Source of the DNA: Dellaglioa algida DSM 15638
Lineage (GTDB): Bacteria; Bacillota; Bacilli; Lactobacillales; Lactobacillaceae
NCBI RefSeq assembly: GCF_001434695.1
Contig: NZ_AZDI01000001.1
Span: forward strand, 243,043 to 307,042
Reading direction: 5' to 3'
Length of the DNA: 64,000 nt
A program made the translations under genes and the position numbers. A model generated the notes under the pieces. The model saw only the letters and a list, made by a program, of their open reading frames with translations. It did no database searches and had not been told where the DNA came from. Shown one piece after another: positions 39,737 through 48,647 of this stretch. Position 1 is the first letter of the stretch. Each line of letters opens with the position of its first letter.

Positions 39737-39772
39737 TATAAATCCTCCTATTTTTGGGCATCATATAGACAA

Positions 39773-39998
39773 AAAAGCACCCTCATCTAAATACGACAAG
39801 GGTGCTTTTGCACGGTACCACCTTAATTTTTTACTAATAGCTTAACGCAACTTAAACGACATGTGTTTTAAACACACGCACCTCAAAAGTGTCTTTCAGT
39901 TTATCAAAATGGTGAATATTTCAGCAAATCATTCACTCTCTGTTCATTTTATTCAACTTAATTTCTTTTTCATCGGCTTTAATATTTTATTACCTTTA
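39773..39998 (-). ncRNA. T-box leader of hisS-aspS (His, possibly also Asp)
   Basis: The minus strand has the T-box AAGGTGGTACCGTGC (39810-39824) and a terminator GCACCC...GGGTGC with a T-run (39777-39805). Upstream the stem I region contains AGAGAGTGAATGATTTGCTG and then GAAAGACACTTTT. The GACAC at 39889-39893 could be read as GAC (Asp) or, shifted by two bases, CAC (His). That fits an operon of both synthetases. The leader fills most of the 397-nt gap before the divergent amidase gene. Confidence 0.92.
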
Positions 39999-40027
39999 AA
40001 TTTACCCGAATGCACCCTTAAAGTCAA
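39999..40027 (-). promoter_or_regulatory. Promoter of the hisS-aspS operon
   Basis: Minus strand: TTGACT, 17 nt, TAAATT. It lies directly upstream of the T-box leader. Confidence 0.65.
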
Positions 40028-40083
40028 GTGTGGCTTAACTTTCAATATTGCCCAAAATTGATTCTTACTATTAGTCAAATATT

Positions 40084-40092
40084 TGGTATAAT
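40084..40092 (+). promoter_or_regulatory. Candidate extended -10 promoter of the amidase gene
   Basis: TGGTATAAT with no convincing -35 box, about 40 nt before the start codon. Confidence 0.5.
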
Positions 40093-40133
40093 ACAACTTA
40101 GATTCAATTTCTGATAGTTAAAGGAGCACGTCG

Positions 40134-40991
40134 ATGGCAACAGGGAGAAAACAAGGCGCCAGCGTAAACTGGCCAAGAGTCATTTTATTGATTATCATCT
40201 TTTCCACCCTATGCTTAGGTGCGGTGAAAACGATGAGTTACTTAGGGGAAACTGTTGTTGAATCAGACAATATCAACGTACGTACAGGACCTAGCACGTC
40301 ATTTAAAGTAACCGATACTTTAAAAAAAGGAGAACGTATCTCCATTATTCGAGAAAAAAATAATTGGTCATATGTTTTACTTCCCGATGACAAAAAAGGC
40401 TGGGTTGCAAATTGGCTTCTTTCTAAAAAAAATGCCACAGTCACAAAACTGTCTGAGGCAACAATTGTTTTAGATCCCGGACACGGTGGTAATGATTCAG
40501 GAGCCCTCTCAATTAAAAAGAAACAAGAAAAAATTTATACACTTCAAATGGCAACAAGAGTAGCTAATCTCCTCAAAGCACGTGGTGCTAACGTTCTTTT
40601 AACGCGAGACTCCGATTCATATGTTGGTTTAACACCACGCGCAAAACTTGCTGAATCGAATAATGCAGACGCATTTATTAGTTTTCATTTTGATTCATCA
40701 CCCAATGACAATGAGGCAACAGGATTAACCAGTTACTATTATAAGAAATCGACAGATTTCGCGCTCGCTTCAGCATTAAACGTTGAACTGAACAATACCG
40801 GTCTCAATAATCGTGGAACCGAATTTGGAGATTTCCTCGTTTTGAGAGAAAATACGCAACCATCAGTTTTACTGGAACTTGGCTACATTAATACTAAATA
40901 TGACTTTAAGTTAATTCAAAATGATAATTTCCAAGAAAAAACGGCTGAATCGATTGTTAATGGCTTAGATAACTATTTCAAAAATAAATAA
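40134..40991 (+). CDS. Cell-wall N-acetylmuramoyl-L-alanine amidase (SH3b + Amidase_3)
   Basis: A 285-residue exported or membrane-anchored hydrolase. A membrane or signal segment lies at residues 15-33 (VILLIIIFSTLCLGAVKTM). A bacterial SH3 domain covers about 41-98 (DNINVRTGPSTSFKV, KGWVANWL), and the Amidase_3 domain runs from about 108 to 285. Zinc and catalytic residues appear in VLDPGHGGNDSG (His), KKKQEKIYTLQ (Glu), SFHFDSSPND (His) and LLELGYINT (Glu). It cuts the amide between muramic acid and the stem peptide. AAGGAG lies about 7 nt before ATG 40134. Divergent from hisS. Confidence 0.93.
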   Translation: MATGRKQGASVNWPRVILLIIIFSTLCLGAVKTMSYLGETVVESDNINVRTGPSTSFKVTDTLKKGERISIIREKNNWSYVLLPDDKKGWVANWLLSKKNATVTKLSEATIVLDPGHGGNDSGALSIKKKQEKIYTLQMATRVANLLKARGANVLLTRDSDSYVGLTPRAKLAESNNADAFISFHFDSSPNDNEATGLTSYYYKKSTDFALASALNVELNNTGLNNRGTEFGDFLVLRENTQPSVLLELGYINTKYDFKLIQNDNFQEKTAESIVNGLDNYFKNK

Positions 40992-41021
40992 GACGATGAC
41001 TAAAATGTCATCGTCTTATTT
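40986..41021. terminator. Bidirectional terminator between amidase and HAD genes
   Basis: AAATAAGACGATGAC (40986-41000) pairs with its complement at 41007-41021, 6-nt loop, with T-runs on both strands. It overlaps the ends of both converging genes. Confidence 0.9.
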
Positions 41022-41639
41022 TTCGATTAAATCGATTAATTTCAAAACGCGTTTTTCTGGAACTTCGACAGTTGTAATCATTTGGTCAAAATCAAAAAGA
41101 TAACCTTTCATTCCTGCATTATGTCCTGCAGCAATGTCTAACTCACGATCACCTATCATTGCGGCCGTTTGTAAATCAACCCCATTTTTTTCTACGAGAT
41201 AATTAAGCGACGCTGGATTTGGTTTTCTTGGAAATTTTTGATTAGCAGTTACAAAATCTGAAAATAAATTTAAGACATGCTTTTCGTTCATCATGTCAAT
41301 CGCGCTTTGATCTCTATGTGTTAATAGGAAGTTATGTCCACCATTGTTAGTTACCCATTCGCAAACTTCCTCGGCACCCGGAAATAATTTTACATTAACC
41401 TGTTCTTTTATCTCTAAATTAGTATAATTTTCTTTTAATTTATCTACATTCAAACTTGGGTTCATATTAGAATATAGTTGAATTGCCTGTCTAACAGATT
41501 TTTCTCGCATAATCTGATAAATTTCCTCACTGGCAACACTAACATTTTGTAATTGAAGTGCTTTTTGAAATGCATTAACCATCCCTGGGTAAGTATCAAA
41601 AAGTGTCCCATCAAAGTCCCAAAAATAATTATTTACCAT
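41016..41639 (-). CDS. HAD-superfamily phosphatase
   Basis: A 207-residue HAD-IA hydrolase. Motif I is FWDFDGTLFDT with the nucleophilic Asp at residue 8; the helical cap follows; motif II is FLLTHRD, the lysine lies in KFPRKPNP and motif IV is MIGDRELDIAAG. It resembles phosphoglycolate phosphatases, but the substrate cannot be named. The start ATG at 41639 has GAGGG upstream. It lies after dtd but behind a terminator. Confidence 0.88.
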   Translation of the reverse strand: MVNNYFWDFDGTLFDTYPGMVNAFQKALQLQNVSVASEEIYQIMREKSVRQAIQLYSNMNPSLNVDKLKENYTNLEIKEQVNVKLFPGAEEVCEWVTNNGGHNFLLTHRDQSAIDMMNEKHVLNLFSDFVTANQKFPRKPNPASLNYLVEKNGVDLQTAAMIGDRELDIAAGHNAGMKGYLFDFDQMITTVEVPEKRVLKLIDLIEK

Positions 41640-41671
41640 TATCTAACCCTCTTCTTTCTATCGATTAAAAC

Positions 41672-41710
41672 CTAAAAAGGTATACTAGAGACCTGACTCT
41701 AATACACCTT
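41672..41710 (-). terminator. Rho-independent terminator after dtd
   Basis: A 14-bp stem (41677-41690 with 41697-41710) with two G-U pairs on the minus strand, followed by TTTTTAGG. Confidence 0.82.
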
Positions 41711-41711
41711 C

Positions 41712-42158
41712 TTATTTTTGTTCAGAATCAAAAATGATTGTTACAGGACCATCATTTAAAAGCTCAATCGCCATATCTGCTCCAAATTGTCCAGTTTTTA
41801 CAACGGATACAACATTAGCTAACTTTTGATTGAATTCTTCATAATGTTTTTCAGCTAATTCAGGTTCTTCTGCCAGCGAAAAACCAGGTCTATTTCCTTT
41901 TTTCGTTGATGCATACAACGTAAATTGCGAAATGGACAGAATCTCTCCCGCAATTTCTTGAATACTTAAATTCATTTTCCCATCACTATCTTCAAATAAT
42001 CGAGAGTTTGAAATTTTTTTAACCATATAATCTATTTCATTGGATGTATCACCGAATTTAAATCCCACTAATAAGAGATAACCCGCATTAATACGATTAA
42101 ATACTTGACTATCTATTGTGACGCTAGCATGTTTCACGCGTTGAACAACAACCTTCAT
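41712..42158 (-). CDS. dtd: D-aminoacyl-tRNA deacylase
   Basis: A 148-residue DTD enzyme that hydrolyses D-amino acids wrongly attached to tRNA. It begins [16 protein letters not shown] and has the signature SQFTLYAST and the C-terminal NDGPVTI (Gly-cisPro motif region). I chose ATG 42158, 7 nt after GGAGGG, over an in-frame ATG five codons earlier that lies within this site. It follows rel by 23 nt, the conserved rel-dtd pairing. Confidence 0.96.
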   Translation of the reverse strand: MKVVVQRVKHASVTIDSQVFNRINAGYLLLVGFKFGDTSNEIDYMVKKISNSRLFEDSDGKMNLSIQEIAGEILSISQFTLYASTKKGNRPGFSLAEEPELAEKHYEEFNQKLANVVSVVKTGQFGADMAIELLNDGPVTIIFDSEQK

Positions 42159-42181
42159 TTTTAAACCCTCCATTAAAAAAA

Positions 42182-44410
42182 TTAATGAATCTTTCTTTTG
42201 ACCGCGTACACATCTTCAACACTCTTTAGCGTTTCCATCGTTCTTTCTAACTGAATGATATCTTTCACACCGACTGAAACATCCATTGTTGCAATTTTGT
42301 TATTGTCAACACGGCCATTCACTGAGCTTAATTGCTTAGTTGTATTATTCAATGATTGTAAAATGTCATTTAAAAGTCCCGAACGATTGTAGCCTTGAAT
42401 TTCTAAATCAGATTGATAGTTAGCCTTATTATCTGTAACTTTTTCCCATTTAACACTAATAATCCGTTCGCCAGACTCTTCAGCCTTAATGACGTTTGGA
42501 CATTCAACACGATGAATTGAAACGCCACGTCCTTTAGTAATATAACCAATAATATTGTCTCCCGGAATTGGATTACAACAATGACTGAGTCGAACAAGTA
42601 AATTATCAACGCCATCGATTACAATGCCACCATCATGGCTACTCTTACGATTCTTATCAGGCGTTTCAGCTTTTTTAAGTGGCTTATGATCTTCCAAAAT
42701 TGCTTTTTGTTCATTTACTTGTCGGACTTCTTCTTCTTTAGAACGAATGTCCTCAGTTAGCGTATTAGCTGTTCCCAACGTTGCAATTTCACCAAAACCA
42801 ATTGCAGCATACAAATCATCTGCTTCAGCTAATTGTTTCTTATCTAAGAGTCGTTTCATATTTTCTTTAGTGATAACTTCTTTTGGATCAAAACCTAAAT
42901 CAATAAGTTGAATGGTTAGTAACTCTTCACCCTTTGTGATGTTAGCAACACGATCTTGTAATTTAAAGAAACGTTTAATTTTATTACGCGCTTTATTTGT
43001 GTGTACCAAGTTTACCCAATCCCGACTAGGCCCCATTGAACTCTTACTCGTTAGAATATCAACAATGTCCCCATTCTTAACTTGGTAATCTAATGGGACA
43101 ATCTTACCATTTACTTTTGCCCCTGTCGTATGATGACCGATTTCAGTATGAATACTGTAAGCCATATCAAGCGGTCCCGCACCTTTAGGTAGTTCAAAAA
43201 CATCACCTTTTGGCGTGAAAACATAGACCCGATCGCCAAAGATATCGCCCTTAACACTTTCCATAAAATCAGAAGCGTCATCGGTTTCATCTTGCAATTC
43301 AATAATTTCTTTAAACCAGTTTAATTTTGTTCCAGCGTCATCTTGTTGAACTTTTTCTTTTACGCCTTCTTTATAAGCCCAATGTGCAGCGACTCCAAAT
43401 TCAGCAATTTCATGCATCTCTTTAGTTCTGATCTGAACTTCAAAGGGACGACCTTCTGGGCCAACAACAGTCGTATGAAGTGACTGATATAAGTTAGCTT
43501 TGGGTATTGCAATATAATCTTTAAATCTGCCAGGCATTGGTTTCCATCTTGAATGAATGGCCCCTAGTACTGCGTAACAATCTTTAATTGATCCAACAAT
43601 CACCCTGACCGCTAAAAGATCATAAATTTGAGAAAATTGTTTATGTTGATCTTTCATTTTTTTATAAACGGAATATAAATGTTTTGGACGGCCATAAATT
43701 TCACTCGAAACTTTCAAATCACTGATAGATATCTTAATTTCCTCAATCGCACCGGAAATATATTCTTCACGTTCCTCACGTTTTGAATTCATCAAATGGA
43801 CAATTCGATAATACTGTTGTGGATTCAAATAACGCAGCGAACTATCTTCTAGCTCCCATTTAATCGTGCTAATACCCAAACGATCTGCCAAAGGTGCATA
43901 AATCTCTAACGTTTCATTCGCAATTCGACGTTGTTTATCCGGACGTAAATGTTTTAACGTTCGCATATTATGCAATCGATCCGCCAATTTAACAATAATT
44001 ACTCGTAAATCTTTAGACATGGCTAAAAGTAACTTACGATGATTTTCAGCCAACTGTTCTTGGTGAGATTTATATTGAATCTGCCCAAGTTTAGTAACAC
44101 CGTCAACGATTACTTCTACGTCTTTTCCAAAAAGTTCACCTAAATCACCTAAAGTAACCTGTGTGTCTTCAACAACATCGTGTAAAAATCCGGCACTAAC
44201 TGTTTCAGGGTCCATTTTTAATTCAGCTAAGATACCAGCAACTTGTATCGGATGCATAATATAGGGTTCACCCGACTTGCGATATTGGTCTTTATGAACA
44301 TACGTAGCAAAATCACACGCTTTTTGTACAAACTTAACGTGTTCTTCATTCATGTAGCTTTCAACGATTTCCAAGACGTCTCTAGCGCTCCACATTTCTT
44401 CTTTTGTCAT
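42182..44410 (-). CDS. rel: Bifunctional (p)ppGpp synthetase/hydrolase Rel
   Basis: A 742-residue long RSH protein. The N-terminal HD hydrolase has FLHDVVEDT and [12 protein letters not shown]. The synthetase domain has [23 protein letters not shown] ([22 protein letters not shown]), a zinc-finger-type region with [10 protein letters not shown], and a C-terminal ACT domain follow. It makes and degrades the stringent-response alarmone. I chose ATG 44410 ([11 protein letters not shown]) with AGAGGTG upstream. dtd follows. Confidence 0.96.
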   Translation of the reverse strand: MTKEEMWSARDVLEIVESYMNEEHVKFVQKACDFATYVHKDQYRKSGEPYIMHPIQVAGILAELKMDPETVSAGFLHDVVEDTQVTLGDLGELFGKDVEVIVDGVTKLGQIQYKSHQEQLAENHRKLLLAMSKDLRVIIVKLADRLHNMRTLKHLRPDKQRRIANETLEIYAPLADRLGISTIKWELEDSSLRYLNPQQYYRIVHLMNSKREEREEYISGAIEEIKISISDLKVSSEIYGRPKHLYSVYKKMKDQHKQFSQIYDLLAVRVIVGSIKDCYAVLGAIHSRWKPMPGRFKDYIAIPKANLYQSLHTTVVGPEGRPFEVQIRTKEMHEIAEFGVAAHWAYKEGVKEKVQQDDAGTKLNWFKEIIELQDETDDASDFMESVKGDIFGDRVYVFTPKGDVFELPKGAGPLDMAYSIHTEIGHHTTGAKVNGKIVPLDYQVKNGDIVDILTSKSSMGPSRDWVNLVHTNKARNKIKRFFKLQDRVANITKGEELLTIQLIDLGFDPKEVITKENMKRLLDKKQLAEADDLYAAIGFGEIATLGTANTLTEDIRSKEEEVRQVNEQKAILEDHKPLKKAETPDKNRKSSHDGGIVIDGVDNLLVRLSHCCNPIPGDNIIGYITKGRGVSIHRVECPNVIKAEESGERIISVKWEKVTDNKANYQSDLEIQGYNRSGLLNDILQSLNNTTKQLSSVNGRVDNNKIATMDVSVGVKDIIQLERTMETLKSVEDVYAVKRKIH

Positions 44411-44435
44411 ATCTAAACACCTCTTTTTATATAAA

Positions 44436-44474
44436 ATAAAAGTACGCGATGACATAATCCAGTCGGCGTACTTA
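44436..44474 (-). terminator. Rho-independent terminator before rel
   Basis: AAGTACGC (44440-44447) pairs with GCGTACTT (44466-44473), with an inner GAC/GTC pairing, and TTATTTT on the minus strand. It ends the transcript of the upstream prmA-rsmE-membrane protein genes. Confidence 0.8.
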
Positions 44475-44485
44475 CGTATTCATAA

Positions 44486-44809
44486 TTAATTTTTTGAAAT
44501 TCCCCATGTTAATAACGACAAGCAGAGATAAATGAGTGCAAAAAGAATCATGACACTTTGAAACAAGTGAAATAAGACGCCAATTGCAAAAATTATCGGG
44601 AAGAAAAAAACAAAAATTAAGCCGTGATTACTTTTACCTACAACGACACCAACAGCAATGGCATAAATCACATTTACTACAAATAACGAAACACCAATCT
44701 TCACAACGTCATTTGCATTAGCCAAGGTTAACAACATTGGTAAAACAATTCCAATGGCAACACTTACTGCCAAATACCATGCAGAAGTTATATTTAATAC
44801 TTTTTTCAA
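44486..44809 (-). CDS. Small hypothetical membrane protein
   Basis: A 107-residue protein that I do not recognise. It has about four hydrophobic segments: residues 10-28, 35-58, 63-83 and 84-103. No cysteine, metal motif or charged pore motif stands out. It lies 35 nt after rsmE on the same strand and just before a terminator, so it is probably the last gene of the DUF3013-prmA-rsmE unit. The start ATG at 44809 is preceded by a weak GAGG-like site. Real by context and composition; function unknown. Confidence 0.7.
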   Translation of the reverse strand: MKKVLNITSAWYLAVSVAIGIVLPMLLTLANANDVVKIGVSLFVVNVIYAIAVGVVVGKSNHGLIFVFFFPIIFAIGVLFHLFQSVMILFALIYLCLSLLTWGISKN

Positions 44810-44844
44810 AAATTTTTCCTCATTTCATTTTCTCATGCTTCATT

Positions 44845-45573
44845 TTAACTTAATTCACTAAAAAATGAAAGACTCGCCAATAGGTATAATGGAGCTGTTT
44901 CCGCACGTAATATTCTAGGTCCTAGCCCAACTTTCTGATAACCAGCTGAAGATAACTTATTAATTTCAGCTTCGGAAATACCACCCTCTGAACCAAACAC
45001 TGCAATCAAATTTTGATTAGGCTTAATTAAATCAAATGATTTTTTTAATTGACTAACCTCACCTTGCTTAGCTGATTCTTCATAGGCAACAATTTGAATA
45101 TCATAAGATTGTTGAAATAATTCATCAATCTTATTAACATAGGCAATTGTTGGAATTACAGTTCGATGCGATTGTTCCGCTGCGCCCTTAGCAATTTTTT
45201 GTAACCGTTCAATCTTTTTAGCTTGTTTTTTCCGATCCCATTTAGCAATAGAAAAATCACTATTAAAAAAGATAAATCCGCTGGCACCCATTTCAGTTCC
45301 TTTTTGTACAATCCAATCAGCTTTATCTTTTTTTGAAAGGGCTGACGCAATTGTAACTGCAATTGGTAATTCAACTTGCGATTCTACTGTCAGTTGATAC
45401 TCAAAATTAACAAAACTGTCGGTAATTTGTGTTGCTTTTGCAACGACAACTTCCTCCGACTGTTTTACTAATTCAACCTTGTCACCAACTGCTAAACGCA
45501 TGACCTTAGTGGCATGATGGAAATCCTCATCCGTCAAAACCAACTCATTAGATTTCAAAAAATATCTTTGCAT
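44845..45573 (-). CDS. rsmE: 16S rRNA (uracil(1498)-N3)-methyltransferase RsmE
   Basis: A 242-residue SPOUT methyltransferase. An N-terminal PUA-like domain begins MQRYFLKSNELVLTDEDFHHATKVMR. The knotted C-terminal domain has KADWIVQKGTEMGASGFIFF, then VFGSEGGISEAEI and LGPRILRAETAPLYLL, the SAM-binding knot. It methylates U1498 in the 30S decoding region. It starts 9 nt after prmA; this pairing is conserved. Confidence 0.96.
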   Translation of the reverse strand: MQRYFLKSNELVLTDEDFHHATKVMRLAVGDKVELVKQSEEVVVAKATQITDSFVNFEYQLTVESQVELPIAVTIASALSKKDKADWIVQKGTEMGASGFIFFNSDFSIAKWDRKKQAKKIERLQKIAKGAAEQSHRTVIPTIAYVNKIDELFQQSYDIQIVAYEESAKQGEVSQLKKSFDLIKPNQNLIAVFGSEGGISEAEINKLSSAGYQKVGLGPRILRAETAPLYLLASLSFFSELS

Positions 45574-45582
45574 CCTTAATCC

Positions 45583-46530
45583 CTAACCTTCCGAGTCCAT
45601 TTTAACTGCAATGATTGAAAACCAATCACCCATATTTAATATTTGTTGTATTTCAAACCCACCATTTATCAGTGATGATTTAATTAAATTAACCTTATCC
45701 GTAATGATACCAGAAGTTACGAAATAACCCCCAGAATTTAAACTATTTTTAGCTTGTGGAATTAGAGGCACAATAATTTCGGACAGAATGTTAGCAACAA
45801 TTAAATCAACTTTTTTCTCGATTCCGTTCAGCAAGTCATTTGCTGCAACGTGAACATCGCTCGCTACCGGATTTAAGTCAAAATTCAACACCGCAGCTTC
45901 AACTGCAATATCATCCAGATCATAAGCATCAATCTGTCCCACGCCAAGATGCTTAGCAGCGATACTTAAAACCCCTGAGCCGGTTCCAACATCTATCATC
46001 GTCTCACCGCCACGAATGACTTGTTCTAATGCAACTAAGGCCAGTCGAGTTGTTGGGTGTGTCCCTGTTCCAAACGCCTTTCCTGGATCTAACCGAATCA
46101 CTTTTTCGTCCAACTGGCTGGGTTCGTATTTCTCCCAACTTGGTACAATGGTTAAGAAACGTGTCACTCTAACAGGATGGTAGTATTGTTGCCATTCTAA
46201 TCCCCATCCCTGATCATCAACTTCGGTCGATTCAATTAATCCCTGTCCTATATTAAGACCAAAATCTACCAACTGATTAACCTTACTTTGGATAACGGGT
46301 AATATTTCGGGAATAAATACTATTTCCGGAAAAAAAGCGGACACTTTAGCACCTTCAATTTGATGCTCAACTAATCCAAAATCATACCCAGATAAATTAT
46401 CCTGCATTAATTTTTCAAAGTCCTTTGAGTCATCAATTTGAACGCCCTCGGCACCACTTTCAATTAAAATATTTGAAACGGCTTCAACAGCTTCACTACT
46501 AGTTAAGACACTTAATTCGGTCCACTTCAA
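45583..46530 (-). CDS. prmA: Ribosomal protein L11 methyltransferase
   Basis: A 315-residue SAM methyltransferase that trimethylates ribosomal protein L11. The N-terminal substrate domain (WTELSVLTSSEAVEAVSNIL) is followed by the Rossmann domain with DPGKAFGTGTHPTTRLAL and MIDVGTGSGVLSIAAKHLG, then the NPxY-like VANILSEIIVPL. The start ATG at 46530 has AGGAGG upstream. It lies between DUF3013 and rsmE. Confidence 0.96.
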   Translation of the reverse strand: MKWTELSVLTSSEAVEAVSNILIESGAEGVQIDDSKDFEKLMQDNLSGYDFGLVEHQIEGAKVSAFFPEIVFIPEILPVIQSKVNQLVDFGLNIGQGLIESTEVDDQGWGLEWQQYYHPVRVTRFLTIVPSWEKYEPSQLDEKVIRLDPGKAFGTGTHPTTRLALVALEQVIRGGETMIDVGTGSGVLSIAAKHLGVGQIDAYDLDDIAVEAAVLNFDLNPVASDVHVAANDLLNGIEKKVDLIVANILSEIIVPLIPQAKNSLNSGGYFVTSGIITDKVNLIKSSLINGGFEIQQILNMGDWFSIIAVKMDSEG

Positions 46531-46542
46531 AATGACGTCCTC

Positions 46543-47031
46543 CTAAAATTTTGGGTATACCAAACGCATACTTTTTTGTGTACTTTGTGCTTTTTGAATC
46601 TTTTCAAAATCACTAGCCGACCAACCTAGTTCGAAAAATTCAGCGTCATCATCGTTCAAGAAATCTAGCAAATCACTTTGACCGTTATCTAACACCACTT
46701 GTAAATAGTTAATAAATGCGGCACCTTCTGAGTGTTCCCATCCAGCTTTGCCATCAAATGGTAACGTAACTAAATAATCTTTTTCAACTTCTTTTGGATC
46801 AAAACGCTCTACATCATATAATAATATGGCATCTCCAAATGATATGATTGGTAACTCAGAGTTAATACCCTCGATATCTAAAATTGCTTGTTGCGATTTA
46901 TTTTCTGCATAAAATGTTAAATCTACAGTAAAAGTGTGATCCTTTTTTTGCCACTCTAACTCGATATCGCCATCAAAATCTATTTTTGGCAATTCTTTCT
47001 TTAAGTAATCTAATAATGTTTCTTGTGCCAT
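46543..47031 (-). CDS. DUF3013 family protein
   Basis: A 162-residue acidic soluble protein matching the DUF3013 family by length and sequence (ETLLDYLKKELPKIDFDGDIELEW; PFDGKAGWEHSEGAAFINYLQ). These proteins precede prmA in many lactobacilli. No catalytic motif is visible and the function is unknown. It starts after a GAGGTGAC-type site at ATG 47031 and ends 12 nt before prmA, probably opening that operon. Confidence 0.85.
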   Translation of the reverse strand: MAQETLLDYLKKELPKIDFDGDIELEWQKKDHTFTVDLTFYAENKSQQAILDIEGINSELPIISFGDAILLYDVERFDPKEVEKDYLVTLPFDGKAGWEHSEGAAFINYLQVVLDNGQSDLLDFLNDDDAEFFELGWSASDFEKIQKAQSTQKSMRLVYPKF

Positions 47032-47132
47032 GCCGTCACCTCATATTTAACTATATTTTAAATACACTAACTATTGTTTAGTTCTCAATTTTTATTATAA
47101 AGCATTGTTGCCATTCATGCATTAAATATAGG

Positions 47133-47146
47133 GGGAAACGATAACA
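47133..47146 (+). promoter_or_regulatory. Possible CcpA box (cre) before the nucleoside hydrolase
   Basis: GGGAAACGATAACA matches 12 of 14 positions of the cre consensus TGWNANCGNTNWCA, including the central CG. It lies about 55 nt upstream of the start codon. The promoter itself is not clear. The rest of the 169-nt divergent gap shows nothing else. Confidence 0.5.
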
Positions 47147-47200
47147 ATTTGTCGTTTTTTTTGGTAAACTGAAGTTATAAAATATTGAGGAGGTTTTATT

Positions 47201-48160
47201 ATGGGAAGAAAAAAAATGATTTTAGATTTAGATACCGGAATTGACGACGCAATGGCAATTGCTTATGCGCTTGCTAGTGAGGAAATTGACTTAATTGGTA
47301 TCGTGGGATCTTATGGTAACTTGCAGATGCTAGATGGTGTTCAAAACAGTTTGAACTTACTTTCACTATTAGGTCAACCCAATATTCCAGTTTATCTTGG
47401 CGAAAAGCACTCAATGACAACGCAAACCTTTAACACTATGCAAATTAGCCAAGAAATCCATGGTATGAACGGTATAGGCGATATTACTATTCCAAAATCT
47501 GACCAATCACCTCATCCAGGATCTGGTATTGATTTCATAATTGACTCTGCAAAAAAATTCCAGTCAGATTTAATTATCGTCCCAACTGGACCATTAACAA
47601 ACTTAGCGTTAGCCATTAAGCAATCACCTGAAATTGAAACGTTAATTGGTAAAGTCGTTTTAATGGGAGGCGCCTTAACAATTCCCGGAAACGTCACACC
47701 CGTGGCTGAAGCAAATATTAATCAAGATCCTGAAGCTGCAAATGAGGTTTTTCAAAGCAAGTTAACAATTACAATGGTTGGTCTAGATGTGACACTTAAA
47801 ACACTTTTGACAAAAAAAGAAACACAAGAATGGCGACAACTCAATAGTACTTCGAGTCGTGCCTTTGCTGATATCGTTGATTATTATATTGAAGCCTACG
47901 CAAATCTAAAAACTAATTTGGGTGGTTGCGCACTTCATGACCCACTTGCCGTCGCAGTTGCGATAGATCCCTCTTTAGTCACAACATTACCAATTAATAT
48001 GAAAGTTGACACAAAATCACCTTTCAGTGGGCGAACAATTGGTGATGAAAGACGCTTGAATTCAAATGAAGCCACAACGGATGTAGCAGTAGCCGTTGAA
48101 ACGGAACGTTTCTTATCCATATTCATGACAAAATTATCAACTTTATTTTCAAAAAATTAA
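47201..48160 (+). CDS. Nucleoside hydrolase (IunH family)
   Basis: A 319-residue calcium-dependent hydrolase that splits nucleosides into base and ribose. The metal motif DLDTGIDDAMA lies at residues 10-20, VPTGPLTNLALA and KVVLMGGAL form the active-site region, and the late HDPLAVAVAIDP carries the conserved His-Asp. Substrate preference is not determined. AGGAGG lies about 8 nt before ATG 47201. First gene of a plus-strand block and divergent from DUF3013; a cre-like box is upstream. Confidence 0.93.
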   Translation: MGRKKMILDLDTGIDDAMAIAYALASEEIDLIGIVGSYGNLQMLDGVQNSLNLLSLLGQPNIPVYLGEKHSMTTQTFNTMQISQEIHGMNGIGDITIPKSDQSPHPGSGIDFIIDSAKKFQSDLIIVPTGPLTNLALAIKQSPEIETLIGKVVLMGGALTIPGNVTPVAEANINQDPEAANEVFQSKLTITMVGLDVTLKTLLTKKETQEWRQLNSTSSRAFADIVDYYIEAYANLKTNLGGCALHDPLAVAVAIDPSLVTTLPINMKVDTKSPFSGRTIGDERRLNSNEATTDVAVAVETERFLSIFMTKLSTLFSKN

Positions 48161-48177
48161 TTTAATGAGGTTCATTT

Positions 48178-48537
48178 ATGCAATATCTAGGTCCGTTTCT
48201 TATCTTGGTTTGGTTTATCATGACAACCATGATTTATATGTCTACAAAAACAAAACGTCGCAAATTTTCGTATAAGTCTCTATTTTTTGGTTCGTTAGCC
48301 TGGGAAAAAAATAGTCGCAATTGGCTTTTAATATTAGGCTTATTTTTACTTGTTAGTTTGAACTCAATCACGGATACCTTTGTTTTTCTGATATTACTTG
48401 GTTGTTACATCATTGTTCTCGCAGGCTCAGGTTTATTGTTGCATCGCGGTAACCATCATCAACATATCCAAGCGCTCTTTTTTTCAATCTTTTTAATTGG
48501 CTTAGCTTGTTACCCACTCCTATCAAATCTTAGGTAA
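48178..48537 (+). CDS. Small hypothetical membrane protein
   Basis: A 119-residue protein that I do not recognise. It has four hydrophobic segments: residues 4-20, 48-64, 66-88 and 98-115. A basic stretch (TKTKRRKFSYKS) follows the first segment, and HRGNHHQH lies in the loop before the last. GAGG lies 7 nt before ATG 48178. It follows the nucleoside hydrolase by 17 nt, so the two are likely co-transcribed; a role in nucleoside uptake would be a guess. Confidence 0.7.
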   Translation: MQYLGPFLILVWFIMTTMIYMSTKTKRRKFSYKSLFFGSLAWEKNSRNWLLILGLFLLVSLNSITDTFVFLILLGCYIIVLAGSGLLLHRGNHHQHIQALFFSIFLIGLACYPLLSNLR

Positions 48538-48548
48538 AGGTTAATTAG

Positions 48549-48577
48549 TTGCTTTATAATTCTCTAAAGAAGATAAT
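48549..48577 (+). promoter_or_regulatory. Candidate gntK-gntP promoter
   Basis: TTGCTT, 17 nt, GATAAT. A cre-like box starts at the last base of the -10 box, a position suited to repression. A nearby TATAAT at 48555-48560 lacks a -35 box. Confidence 0.5.
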
Positions 48578-48590
48578 GTAAGCGTTAACC
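48577..48590 (+). promoter_or_regulatory. CcpA box (cre) at the gntK promoter
   Basis: TGTAAGCGTTAACC matches 13 of 14 positions of the cre consensus with the central CG. It overlaps the expected transcription start. It implies catabolite repression of gluconate use. Confidence 0.7.
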
Positions 48591-48647
48591 AACTAATTCT
48601 TTAAAAAACATCGCCCACAATACTATTTAATTAAGGAGATTTCTACT

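Noticed and set aside
44436-44474. Hairpin before rel as a rel regulatory leader
   Set aside because: Its T-run and location right after the upstream operon are explained by simple termination.
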